Below are positions 33,619 to 42,460 of a stretch of 64,000 nucleotides of DNA, piece by piece. A program made the translations under genes and the position numbers. Source of the stretch: an uncultured Roseburia sp. (GTDB lineage: Bacteria; Bacillota; Clostridia; Lachnospirales; Lachnospiraceae). The notes beneath the pieces were generated by a model. That model was not told where the DNA came from and ran no database searches. It saw only the letters and a program-made list of their open reading frames with translations. The DNA lies in NCBI GenBank assembly GCA_947174805.1, contig CAMWKH010000009.1:25628-89627 (forward strand), written 5' to 3'. Numbering within the stretch: the stretch's first letter is position 1; every line of letters begins with the position of its first letter.

Positions 33619-34461
33619 ATGGATAAGGCGATTAAGAGATATTTTCCCCTTTTTGCATTACCGACTTTGGTGGCATTTACAATAGGATTCATAGTTCCTT
33701 TTGCTATGGGTATCTACTTATCATTTTGTAAATTTACAACTGTAACAGATGCAAAGTTTGTGGGACTGAGCAATTATGCAAAAGCTTTTACAGATGGTAC
33801 ATTCGGTCATTCCCTTTGGTATACTGCATTATTTACGATTGTTTCGGTATTATTGATAAATGTTTTGGCATTTGCCATTGCGATGCTTTTAACAAAGGGA
33901 ATTAGAGGAACAAACATGTTCCGTACCGTATTCTTTATGCCGAACTTAATCGGTGGTATCGTGTTAGGTTATATCTGGCAGCTTATTTTAAACGGTATCC
34001 TGGCTAACTTCGGAAGAACTCTGGTATACAGCGCTACATATGGATTCTGGGGTCTGGTTATCCTTATGTGCTGGCAGCAGATAGGTTATATGATGATTAT
34101 CTATATTGCCGGTATTCAGAATATTCCAGGAGAATTGATTGAAGCGGCAAAAATCGACGGAGCGACAGCTCCCCAGGTACTGACGAACGTAACACTTCCC
34201 ATGGTAATGCCATCCATTACCGTGTGTACATTTTTAACTTTAACCAATGGATTTAAACTCTTCGACCAGAACTTAGCACTTACAAACGGTGCTCCTTCTG
34301 ATATGTCCCAGATGATGGCGTTAAATATTTATGACACATTCTATACCAGACAGGGATTTGAAGGCGTAGGTCAGGCAAAAGCAGTTGTATTCTTTATCAT
34401 TGTGGCAGTTATCGCAGTTGGACAGAATGTCCTCACCAGAAGTAAGGAGGTGCAGCAGTAA
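33619..34461 (+). CDS. MalF-type maltodextrin ABC transporter permease
   Basis: 280 aa with six hydrophobic segments. The ATPase-contact EAA loop reads EAAKIDGATAPQVLTNVTLP. It lacks the long second periplasmic loop of E. coli MalF, as usual for Gram-positive sugar permeases. GAAAGGAAA ribosome site. Its TAA overlaps the next ATG. Works with the next permease and an unlinked MsmX-like ATPase (none in the window). Confidence 0.93.
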   Translation: MDKAIKRYFPLFALPTLVAFTIGFIVPFAMGIYLSFCKFTTVTDAKFVGLSNYAKAFTDGTFGHSLWYTALFTIVSVLLINVLAFAIAMLLTKGIRGTNMFRTVFFMPNLIGGIVLGYIWQLILNGILANFGRTLVYSATYGFWGLVILMCWQQIGYMMIIYIAGIQNIPGELIEAAKIDGATAPQVLTNVTLPMVMPSITVCTFLTLTNGFKLFDQNLALTNGAPSDMSQMMALNIYDTFYTRQGFEGVGQAKAVVFFIIVAVIAVGQNVLTRSKEVQQ

Positions 34462-35327
34462 TGGCAAAAAATCCAGATAATCAGGTTAGCGCGGTGAGAA
34501 AAACAAAACACGGCACAGCTTTAACTATCTTTTTTACCCTGTTGTCCATTGTTTATGTAATGCCTATTATCATTGTTGTGATGAACTCTTTTAAGAGAAA
34601 AGCTTATGTAAACCGTTATCCTTTCAAAATTGGTACGGGCAAGATGTTTGTAGGCCTTGAGAACTATGTGGAAGGTATTAAGAAAACAGAATTTTTCAAC
34701 GCTTTCGGATACTCCTTGTTTATCACAGTATGTTCCGTGGCAGTGATTATCCTCTGCACATCCATGTGTGCATGGTATATTACAAGGGTGCAGACACCAT
34801 TTACAAAGGCTATGTATATGTTATGTCTCTTTTCCATGATTGTACCTTTCCAGATGGTAATGTTTACACTTTCTAAAATTGCAAATATGTTGCATTTGTC
34901 TAATCCTGTTGGTATAATATTAGTATATTTGGGATTTGGGGCAGGATTGGCGGTGTTTATGTTTACCGGATTTGTAAAGAGTATCCCACTGGAAATTGAG
35001 GAGGCGGCTATGATTGACGGATGTACACCGATTCAGACATATTTCCAGGTGGTATTCCCAATCTTAAAACCAACTGCAATTACCGTGGCAATTTTGCAGG
35101 CTATGTGGATTTGGAACGATTACCTTCTTCCATATCTGGTATTGGATATTAAGAAATACAAGACAATTCCCATTGCGGTACAGTACTTAAAAGGCGGTTA
35201 CGGCTCTATTGACTGGGGCGCTATGATGGCTATGCTGGTTTTGGCAATTATTCCCATTATTATATTTTATATTGCCTGCCAGAAGTATATTATCGAGGGT
35301 GTTGTAGCCGGAGCAGTAAAAGGTTAA
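34461..35327 (+). CDS. MalG-type maltodextrin ABC transporter permease
   Basis: 288 aa, six hydrophobic segments. The EAA loop is EEAAMIDGCTPIQTYFQVVF, and the preceding FVKSIPLEI and following WNDYLLPYLVL are typical MalG features. It forms the channel with the preceding permease. Translation starts on the previous stop codon (TAATG). Confidence 0.93.
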   Translation: MAKNPDNQVSAVRKTKHGTALTIFFTLLSIVYVMPIIIVVMNSFKRKAYVNRYPFKIGTGKMFVGLENYVEGIKKTEFFNAFGYSLFITVCSVAVIILCTSMCAWYITRVQTPFTKAMYMLCLFSMIVPFQMVMFTLSKIANMLHLSNPVGIILVYLGFGAGLAVFMFTGFVKSIPLEIEEAAMIDGCTPIQTYFQVVFPILKPTAITVAILQAMWIWNDYLLPYLVLDIKKYKTIPIAVQYLKGGYGSIDWGAMMAMLVLAIIPIIIFYIACQKYIIEGVVAGAVKG

Positions 35328-35348
35328 TAATGTTATGCAGTTAAAAAA

Positions 35349-35383
35349 TGCGCCTCCCAGACCATAAAGGTTTCGGAGGCGCA
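35349..35383 (+). other. hairpin after the permeases
   Basis: TGCGCCTCC pairs with GGAGGCGCA; the inner part (AGACC/GGTTT) also pairs. There is no clear T-run on the plus strand, so partial read-through into the regulator gene is likely. Confidence 0.55.
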
Positions 35384-35408
35384 ATTAAATACAGGCAGGT
35401 ATAGGCGA

Positions 35409-36416
35409 ATGGTGACAATCAAAGATATTGCAAGGGAGTCGGGGTATTCCGTAAGCACGGTATCCCGGGTCTTAAATAACAGGAGAGATGTGAGTCCTGT
35501 GGCAAAAAAGAAAATTGAGCAGGTGGTGGCGGATTATAATTTTGTCCCCAACAATAATGCAAAACATTTAAAGCAGATGGGAAGCAAGACGGTTGTCATT
35601 CTGGTAAAAGGTAACGGAAATATGCTGTTTGCAAACATTGTGGAAGAGATTCAGTGTATGGTTCAGCGGACCCAGTATACCCCTGTGGTGACATATTTGG
35701 ACGAAAGTGAGGATGAAGTGCAGCATGCCATCCGGATTAGCCGGGAGAGAAAACCCATGGGAATTCTGTTTTTGGGCGGAGCGCCGGATAATTTTAAACG
35801 GGAGTTTGACCAGGTGGGCATCCCTTCTGTACTGGTGACAAACCAGGGTAAAAATTTCGGCGTGGAAAATCTGGCCAGCGTGGCCACAGATGACGTGGCT
35901 GCGGCGGAATGTGCGGTGGATTACCTCTTTACAAATGGACATAAAAAAATTGGGATTATCGGGGGAGACCTTTCTTTTTCTTATACCAGCAGACAGAGGT
36001 ATAAAGGTTGTATTCAAAGTTTTGAGAAACACAAGATGGTTTTTGATGAGTTACATAATTATTCTGGTGCCAGATTCAGTTTTGAAGGCGCATATCAGGC
36101 GATGGTAAACTTGATGGAAAAAAAGCCGGATCTTACGGCGGTGTTTGCCATGAGCGATGTGATGGCCATCGGAGCGGCCCGGGCATTAAAGGATATGGGG
36201 AAAAGAGTACCGGAGGATATTTCCGTGATTGGGTTTGACGGAATCACATTGGCGGATTATTATAATCCAAAGCTTTCTACCATCAGACAGCAGTATAAGC
36301 TTTTGGCCAGGCGCAGTGTGGAAATGCTGTTCCACATGGTGGATTTTGCAGATGATCCCATTCATGAGGTAATACCCTTTGAACTTGTTACAGGTGAGAG
36401 TGTGAGAACTATTTAA
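35409..36416 (+). CDS. LacI family transcriptional regulator of the maltodextrin locus
   Basis: 335 aa. N-terminal helix-turn-helix VTIKDIARESGYSVSTVSRV and hinge helix (NNAKHLKQM), then a periplasmic-binding-like effector domain (ILFLGGAPDNF, CAVDYLFTNGHKKIGIIGG, FAMSDVMAIGAARAL, IGFDGI.LADYYNPKLSTI). It lies between malG and malQ and probably represses from the AACGTT array before the binding-protein gene. It is MalR-like by context. Effector likely maltose or a maltodextrin (inferred). Confidence 0.93.
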   Translation: MVTIKDIARESGYSVSTVSRVLNNRRDVSPVAKKKIEQVVADYNFVPNNNAKHLKQMGSKTVVILVKGNGNMLFANIVEEIQCMVQRTQYTPVVTYLDESEDEVQHAIRISRERKPMGILFLGGAPDNFKREFDQVGIPSVLVTNQGKNFGVENLASVATDDVAAAECAVDYLFTNGHKKIGIIGGDLSFSYTSRQRYKGCIQSFEKHKMVFDELHNYSGARFSFEGAYQAMVNLMEKKPDLTAVFAMSDVMAIGAARALKDMGKRVPEDISVIGFDGITLADYYNPKLSTIRQQYKLLARRSVEMLFHMVDFADDPIHEVIPFELVTGESVRTI

Positions 36417-36439
36417 ACTGACAAACAGGAAAGTTTGCC

Positions 36440-36501
36440 AATAACGTTGACTCACGAGCGTCGTTATTTTGAACAATATGGCAATTTCTATCCCTCGTGA
36501 G
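36440..36501 (+). promoter_or_regulatory. competing RNA stems between the lacI-type gene and malQ
   Basis: AATAACG (36440-36446) pairs with CGTTATT (36462-36468) to form a terminator-like hairpin followed by TTT. Its loop contains CTCACGAG (36451-36458), which is exactly complementary to CTCGTGAG (36494-36501) just upstream of the malQ ribosome site. The two pairings exclude each other. An AACGTT LacI half-motif lies in the first stem. Confidence 0.4.
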
Positions 36502-36533
36502 TATCATTGATTTAGATTAGGAGAATAGAGCGT

Positions 36534-38081
36534 ATGAGAACAAGTGGAATATTGATGCATATTTCCTCCCTTCCCTCCGAATATGGAATCGGAACGATGG
36601 GGAAAGAAGCCAGGAAGTTTGTGGATTTTCTTGTGAAGGCGGGCCAGACTTACTGGCAGATACTGCCTATCTGTCCCACCAGCTACGGAGATTCCCCCTA
36701 TCAGTCTTTTTCCAGCCTTGCGGGAAATCCATATTTTATTGATTTGGAAATTCTCTGCAAGGAGAAACTGCTCACGGAAAAAGAGTGTAAATCTTACAAA
36801 TGGGGGAGTAAGAGGACAGAGGTGGATTACGGTATTATGTATGAAAACCGCTATGACCTTCTGAAAAAAGCTTTTGAGCGCTTCATGAAGAGAGTTCCCA
36901 GAGATTTTGACGCATTTTGTGAACAGGAAAAACACTGGCTGGAGGACTATGTGCTGTTTATGGCTTTAAAGGATGCCAACGACGGCGCAGCCTGGTCAGA
37001 GTGGGATAAGGCGTACCGTTTCCGGGAAGAGGCAGCCATAAAGGATGCCAGGGAGACTTATGCCCAGGAGATGCAGTTTTACAGAATGCTTCAGTACCTG
37101 TTTTTCAAACAGTGGCGCAGCTTAAAAGAGTATGCCAACAAGAAGGGTATCAAAATTATCGGAGACGTGCCCATCTATGTGGCAGGGGACAGTGCGGATG
37201 TGTGGGCAAACCCCGGACAGTTTTATTTGGATTCGGATTTAAATCCCATTGAGGTGGCAGGATGCCCGCCGGATGCATTTTCCGCAGACGGCCAGCTGTG
37301 GGGAAATCCGCTGTTCCGCTGGGATGTGATGAGAGAGGACGGATATGCCTGGTGGACGAACCGCATCAAGGCCATGTCGGAGCTTTACGACATAGTGCGC
37401 ATCGACCATTTCCGTGGCTTTGATTCCTACTATGCCATTCCGGCACAGGACGATACCGCAAGAAACGGAAAGTGGAAAGAGGGTCCCGGCATGGAGCTCT
37501 TTGAAGTTTTGGAGGAAAAACTGGGGAAATTAAATATCATTGTGGAGGATTTGGGTTTTTTGACCCCCTCCGTGTTGAAATTAGTGAAGGACTCCGGATT
37601 CCCTGGGATGAAGCTGGTTCAGTTTGCCTTTGACACCAGGGAGGAGAGCGATTACCTTCCCCACAATTACCAGAGCCACAGCGTGGTCTACACGGGAACC
37701 CACGACAATGACACGATTCTTGGATGGATGAAAACGGCGCCCAGGGAGAGCGTGAACTTTGCAAAACGATATTTTAACCTGACTCAGGAGGAAGGCTATA
37801 ACTGGGGCATGATGCGGGGGGCATGGGCAAGTGTCAGCGACCTTGCGGTTGTGCCTATGCAGGATCTTTTGGGACTGGGCAGCAAAGCCAGAATGAATAC
37901 CCCGTCCACTTTGGGATGCAACTGGAAATGGCGGGCAAAGCCCGATGCCATTACCCCCCAGCTTGCAGGGAAGGTGCGGAAATATATGAAGACCTACGGC
38001 AGAGAGCGTGTGGATGAGAAGAAAAAGTTAAAGGATGCTTTGGATGTGGAAAATAATAGCGCCGGGGAGACAGAAAATTAG
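36534..38081 (+). CDS. malQ: 4-alpha-glucanotransferase (amylomaltase)
   Basis: 515 aa, a normal GH77 length. Start RTSGILMHISSLPSEYGIGT. Catalytic motifs are visible: the nucleophile region RIDHFRGF, the acid/base region IVEDLG and the stabiliser in GTHDNDT. It disproportionates maltodextrins in the cytoplasm after uptake by the neighbouring transporter. TAGGAG site before the ATG. A perfect palindromic terminator follows. Confidence 0.97.
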   Translation: MRTSGILMHISSLPSEYGIGTMGKEARKFVDFLVKAGQTYWQILPICPTSYGDSPYQSFSSLAGNPYFIDLEILCKEKLLTEKECKSYKWGSKRTEVDYGIMYENRYDLLKKAFERFMKRVPRDFDAFCEQEKHWLEDYVLFMALKDANDGAAWSEWDKAYRFREEAAIKDARETYAQEMQFYRMLQYLFFKQWRSLKEYANKKGIKIIGDVPIYVAGDSADVWANPGQFYLDSDLNPIEVAGCPPDAFSADGQLWGNPLFRWDVMREDGYAWWTNRIKAMSELYDIVRIDHFRGFDSYYAIPAQDDTARNGKWKEGPGMELFEVLEEKLGKLNIIVEDLGFLTPSVLKLVKDSGFPGMKLVQFAFDTREESDYLPHNYQSHSVVYTGTHDNDTILGWMKTAPRESVNFAKRYFNLTQEEGYNWGMMRGAWASVSDLAVVPMQDLLGLGSKARMNTPSTLGCNWKWRAKPDAITPQLAGKVRKYMKTYGRERVDEKKKLKDALDVENNSAGETEN

Positions 38082-38092
38082 GATATAGGGAG

Positions 38093-38132
38093 AAAATTCC
38101 GAAATCCCATATGGGATTTCGGAATTTTTGAC
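38093..38132. terminator. malQ terminator, perfect 36-bp palindrome
   Basis: AAAATTCCGAAATCCCAT is followed directly by its exact reverse complement, with T-runs on both strands. It ends the mal locus. Confidence 0.9.
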
Positions 38133-38151
38133 GTTACAGGATTTTAGATTA

Positions 38152-38180
38152 TTGACAATAGGATAATGAAACTTTATGAT
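38152..38180 (+). promoter_or_regulatory. promoter of the zinc-ribbon membrane protein gene
   Basis: TTGACA, 17-bp spacer, TATGAT, ending 35 bp before the start at 38215. Confidence 0.75.
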
Positions 38181-38214
38181 AAAAGCAAGAATATAATACA
38201 TACAGGAGAGAAAA

Positions 38215-38730
38215 ATGAATAAGAAAAAATTATCTACGGCAGTTAGCAGAATAATAGAAATTATTGAATTAATTTTTGGCTGTATTTGGATATTTATTTT
38301 TGGGGGGAGTGCATTAATATGTACCTTTGATTACAACGAGTCTGGCATAGCTATAATAATTATTATGTGGGTGATTGTTTTACTCGGGGTAATAGTTATT
38401 CTTGATTCCAGGCGGAGAAAAAAGAGACGTTTGGAGAGGGAAAAGCGGGAGAAGTGGGAAGCTCAACGGAAAATGAATGTAAATGCTTCAAAAGTATTTG
38501 AAGAAATGGCAGCAGTTACCACTGTAATGGGAGATATGATACAGAAGAGCTTTTCTACTGTAAATCAAGGGACCCAGGGACAGGATTCTAATAGGAAGCA
38601 GACGGATATGGGCAGTGATGTGCAGGGAAAGGTGATTACCTGTACCTGTCCGCACTGCGGCGGAATCAACCATATTCAGGCAGGTAAGACAGAGGCCTGT
38701 GAGTATTGCGGTTCTGTGATAAAGGCTTAA
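38215..38730 (+). CDS. two-TM membrane protein with C-terminal zinc ribbon
   Basis: 171 aa. Two hydrophobic segments (about 13-36 and 44-64) are followed by a very basic stretch (SRRRKKRRLEREKREKW), a helical and Gln/Ser-rich linker, and a C-terminal CPHCGG...ACEYCGS zinc ribbon. The topology puts the ribbon in the cytoplasm. Such small zinc-ribbon membrane proteins are common in Clostridia and unassigned. It has its own consensus promoter and AGGAGAG site. Confidence 0.7.
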   Translation: MNKKKLSTAVSRIIEIIELIFGCIWIFIFGGSALICTFDYNESGIAIIIIMWVIVLLGVIVILDSRRRKKRRLEREKREKWEAQRKMNVNASKVFEEMAAVTTVMGDMIQKSFSTVNQGTQGQDSNRKQTDMGSDVQGKVITCTCPHCGGINHIQAGKTEACEYCGSVIKA

Positions 38731-38770
38731 GTGGAGTTTATGGCAGCATTACGTTTTTTAGATTCCTATA

Positions 38771-38799
38771 TTGAATTATCCTATAAAGTCGAGTATAAT
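38771..38799 (+). promoter_or_regulatory. promoter of the response regulator/kinase pair
   Basis: TTGAAT, 17-bp spacer, TATAAT, 61 bp before the regulator start. Confidence 0.75.
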
Positions 38800-38859
38800 G
38801 TTTATTATATATGGTTATGTATTAGAGAAAATGGGATGATTGGGAGGTAAGAATATAGT

Positions 38860-39747
38860 ATGAAACGAAAGATACTATTAAGTGGGAGCAACCGGACGCT
38901 GATGAATGATTTTTTTACTCAGATGGAATTTACCTTTGAGTGCATGATTACTTCAGAGCGTTGGGATGATGCCCAGTGTCATGTCAAGTATTTTCAGCCG
39001 GATTTAATGGTTTTCTGCCTGTGGAAAGAGACAAAGAGTTCTTTAAACAATGCGGCCAGGCTGAAATTCGTACTTTCAGATAAAGATATTCCTGTGGTGC
39101 TTATTGGGGATAAACAGGACTGCGCAGATTTTAAGCGGACAGCACCGGGAATGTCCCAGGAAGAAATCTACCGTCCCATTCCCATTAAAGATATTGAGAG
39201 CAGGCTGGTAAGTTTTTTAGACAAGAGGGACAGACAGAAGAAGATTATGGAGGATGCCGTGCGGGCGGCGGAGGAAGAACGTACCAAAAAGCAGGCAGAG
39301 GCCATGATGGATGAATTTGTCTTTGATATTCCCCAGATGGCAATTCCTGCCACAATGATGCCGGAGGAGCCCAAGGGGCCGGAAGAGCCAAAGCATATTC
39401 TGATTGTGGATGACGATGCCAGTATGCTTCGGATGATGAAAAATTATCTGAGTGAGGATTACCAGGTGGCAACCGCCATCAGCGGAAAGGTAGCTTTAAA
39501 GTTTTTAGAGACAAGGCACACGGATTTGGTGCTTTTAGATTACGAGATGCCAGGGGAGAACGGTGCGGATGTGCTCTCGGAAATCCGCAGTAATCCCCAG
39601 TTGAAAGACCTTCCTGTTATCTTTTTGACAGGTGTGACGGACAGGGGAAAAATTGAACAGGTGCTCAGCAACAATATTCAGGGCTATCTTTTAAAGCCTA
39701 TCAATGTGGAAAGGCTTTCGGATACGATTGTGGGGTTGCTGGAGTAA
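38860..39747 (+). CDS. response regulator without output domain (degenerate + active receiver)
   Basis: 295 aa. The C-terminal receiver is complete: ILIVDDDASML (acidic pocket at about 184-186), phosphorylation D227 in VLLDYEMP, VIFLTGV (Thr) and LLKPINV (Lys). The N-terminal 120 residues (KILLSGSNRTLMNDFF, QPDLMVFCLW, IPVVLIGDK, YRPIPIKDI) have the receiver pattern but no phospho-acceptor Asp, so they look like a degenerate receiver. A Glu/Lys-rich helix and a Pro/Glu linker join the two. There is no DNA-binding domain. It probably signals to the adjacent hybrid kinase or another protein. Confidence 0.85.
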   Translation: MKRKILLSGSNRTLMNDFFTQMEFTFECMITSERWDDAQCHVKYFQPDLMVFCLWKETKSSLNNAARLKFVLSDKDIPVVLIGDKQDCADFKRTAPGMSQEEIYRPIPIKDIESRLVSFLDKRDRQKKIMEDAVRAAEEERTKKQAEAMMDEFVFDIPQMAIPATMMPEEPKGPEEPKHILIVDDDASMLRMMKNYLSEDYQVATAISGKVALKFLETRHTDLVLLDYEMPGENGADVLSEIRSNPQLKDLPVIFLTGVTDRGKIEQVLSNNIQGYLLKPINVERLSDTIVGLLE

Positions 39748-39764
39748 GAAATTGAGGTGGGCAT

Positions 39765-42443
39765 ATGGAAAATGAATTATATCTCACGGATTTGATTGAT
39801 CAGGAAGTACTGCAGCGGATTCAGGATGCTTTTTCCGATATGACAGGGATGGCGGCAAACACCACGGATAAGAACGGAGTTTCTGTGACAAGACGCTCCG
39901 GTTTTTCAGATTTTTGTTTAAAGTATACCAGACAGTCGGAACTTGGCTGCCGCAGGTGCGAGTACTGCAATAAGCGGGGGGCTGAGATTGCCATGGAAAA
40001 AGGTAATTTCAGTACATATATCTGCCATGCAGGGCTGGTGGACTATGCGGCTCCCATTATTGCCAGAGGTCAGTTAGTGGGGAGTTTTATCGGTGGCCAG
40101 GTGCTTCTCCATGAGTTGGATGAGGCAAGGGTGCGGAAACTGGCCGCCGAATTAAAAATAGACCCGGATGAATATGTTGTGGCTGCCAAAAAACTTCCGG
40201 TACTGGAGAAGGGTAAGATTGAGAAGGCAGCAAGTTTTCTTTCCGTACTGGCATCGATTCTATCAGAAATGGCGTATACCAAACATCAACTGATGGTGGG
40301 CAATTCCGAGGTGGAGCGGGCCATTAAGATGAAATCGGACTTTTTGGCCAATATGAGCCATGAAATCAGAACCCCCATGAATGCGGTGATTGGTATGGCG
40401 GAGATGGCTTTAAGGGAGGATCTTCCCTCTGCGGCCAGGGAATATATTTCCCAGATTAAATCTTCCGGCCAGACCCTTTTAACCATTGTAAATGATATTT
40501 TGGATTTCTCTAAGATAGAGTCCGGAAAACTGAGTATTGTGGAGGAAGAGTATGAACCTATCTCCATTATCAATGATGTCATCAGTATGATTCTAAACCG
40601 TATCGGAAATAAAAACCTGGAGTTAACCCTGGATATCCCCCTGGAACTGCCCTATGAACTTTACGGGGACAGTAACAGGATTAAACAGATTATAGTTAAT
40701 TTAATGAACAATGCAGTAAAATTCACGGCAGGAGGAGAAGTTCATTTAAGTGTGGAGTGCGAGCCTATTGACGAGGAGACGGTTCTTTTAAAAATGGCTG
40801 TCTCCGACACGGGCCAGGGAATAAAGAAAGCTGATTTGGGCAAACTATTCCAGTCTTTCCAGCAGGTGGACAGCAAGCGGAACCGGAATGTGGAAGGCAC
40901 AGGGCTTGGCCTTGCAATTTCCAAACAACTGCTCACACTGATGGGGGGAAATATCAGCGTGGAGAGCGTGTATGAAAAAGGCAGCACTTTCCGTTTTGAG
41001 CTTCCCTCAAAAATTGTTACCCGCAAGCCCTCCATTCCCCAGGTGGAAGAGACTATGACGGTGGGGAATTTAGTGGCAAATACCTATATACGCCAGCAGT
41101 TAAAGAGAGATTGTGAGAAATTTGGCGCCGGATACAAGGAACTAACCCCGGACCAGCTTGAGGAGAGCAGCATTCAATTCCTGTTTATGGAAAAACCTCA
41201 GTTTTCCGATAAAGTGGAAAGTTTTCTTCAGAGCCATCCGGAAGTGACAGGTGTGCTTTTGGTAAAATATAATGACAGGATACAGCCCAGTTTGAACAAT
41301 ATCCGGGTGGTATCAAAGCCCATATACTCATTGAATCTCTCAGCCATTTTAAGCGGCCAGGATGTGTTTGAGGTTCAGGAAGGCATTCTGGCGGATGACG
41401 TGAATTTTGTGGCGCCGGATGCCCAGATTCTTATTGTGGATGATAATGCCATTAACCTTACGGTGGCGGAGGGGCTTTTGGAGCCTCTGCGGATGAAGAT
41501 TGACACTGCCCTAAGCGGTAAAGAGGCCATTTCCCTGATTTCCGGAAAGCATTACGATTTGGTGTTTATGGACCATATGATGCCGGAGGTTGACGGGGTG
41601 GAGACTACCCACATTATAAGAAGGTTTTATGACGATTACAAAGATGTGCCCATTATTGCCCTTACTGCAAATGCCGTTGGGGGCACAAAAGAGATGCTGG
41701 TGGGGGAGGGCATGAATGATTTTGTGCCGAAACCCATTGAGATGCGGGTGATTTGCGCCAAGCTAAAACAGTGGCTTCCCCCGGAAAAGATTAAGAGACG
41801 GGAGGAAGGGGATTTAATTGCCGAAAAGCAGGAGGAGGGCGAAGATGGGCCGGATATTGAAATTGAAGGACTGGATGTGAATGCGGCCCTTTCCCTTGTG
41901 GGAAGCAAGAAACTCTTCTTTGCAGTGCTTAAGGACTATTATCTGGCCATTGACAAAAAGAGCACTTTGATAAAGGAATACGAAACCCAGGAAAAGATAA
42001 AGGAATATACCATAGAAGTCCATGCCCTAAAGAGTGCCTCCCGGCAGATAGGGGCAATGGAGCTGGCCCAGAAGGCAGAGCGTATGGAGTCTGCAGGAAA
42101 TGCCGGGGATATTCTTTTGATTCACCAGTTTACAGACGAGGTGGTGAGTTATTACCGCTGGTATAAAAACATTCTGGCGCCTTATTTTGAGGTGCCGGAA
42201 GAAGATGTGGAGAGCGGCTTAGAGTTCACCCAGGAAATATTACAGGAGCAGGCGGCAAAGATGCGGGAGGCATTGGAAGAGTTAGACAGTGACAAGATGG
42301 AGGAAGTGGTTACAGAACTGGCAAAATACAGCCTTAAGGATAATCACAAAGGACTCTATGAACACTTAAAAAGTGCGGTGCAGGATATTGACACGGAATC
42401 CTGTGAGGCGATTATGGACGCCTGGACGAAAATACAGTGGTAG
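39765..42443 (+). CDS. PocR-domain hybrid histidine kinase with receiver and HPt domains
   Basis: 892 aa, no membrane segment. Order: PocR sensor domain (about 5-170) with Cys-rich GCRRCEYCNKRG and STYICHAGLVDYAAPI; dimerisation domain with phospho-His H199 in MSHEIRTPMN; ATPase domain (N-box QIIVNLMNNAVKFT, G-box GTGLGLAISKQ); a degenerate receiver-like part (about 435-530); a full receiver with D603 in VFMDHMMPEVDG; and an HPt domain with H753 in VHALKSASRQIG. Starts 17 bp after the response regulator, so the two form one operon. PocR domains bind small hydrocarbon or metal-linked ligands. The ligand here is unknown. Confidence 0.93.
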   Translation: MENELYLTDLIDQEVLQRIQDAFSDMTGMAANTTDKNGVSVTRRSGFSDFCLKYTRQSELGCRRCEYCNKRGAEIAMEKGNFSTYICHAGLVDYAAPIIARGQLVGSFIGGQVLLHELDEARVRKLAAELKIDPDEYVVAAKKLPVLEKGKIEKAASFLSVLASILSEMAYTKHQLMVGNSEVERAIKMKSDFLANMSHEIRTPMNAVIGMAEMALREDLPSAAREYISQIKSSGQTLLTIVNDILDFSKIESGKLSIVEEEYEPISIINDVISMILNRIGNKNLELTLDIPLELPYELYGDSNRIKQIIVNLMNNAVKFTAGGEVHLSVECEPIDEETVLLKMAVSDTGQGIKKADLGKLFQSFQQVDSKRNRNVEGTGLGLAISKQLLTLMGGNISVESVYEKGSTFRFELPSKIVTRKPSIPQVEETMTVGNLVANTYIRQQLKRDCEKFGAGYKELTPDQLEESSIQFLFMEKPQFSDKVESFLQSHPEVTGVLLVKYNDRIQPSLNNIRVVSKPIYSLNLSAILSGQDVFEVQEGILADDVNFVAPDAQILIVDDNAINLTVAEGLLEPLRMKIDTALSGKEAISLISGKHYDLVFMDHMMPEVDGVETTHIIRRFYDDYKDVPIIALTANAVGGTKEMLVGEGMNDFVPKPIEMRVICAKLKQWLPPEKIKRREEGDLIAEKQEEGEDGPDIEIEGLDVNAALSLVGSKKLFFAVLKDYYLAIDKKSTLIKEYETQEKIKEYTIEVHALKSASRQIGAMELAQKAERMESAGNAGDILLIHQFTDEVVSYYRWYKNILAPYFEVPEEDVESGLEFTQEILQEQAAKMREALEELDSDKMEEVVTELAKYSLKDNHKGLYEHLKSAVQDIDTESCEAIMDAWTKIQW

Positions 42444-42460
42444 AAGGAGTAGGCAAGAGA

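Noticed and set aside
39168..39472. Minus-strand frames within the response regulator gene
   Set aside because: Shadow frames of a conserved receiver domain.
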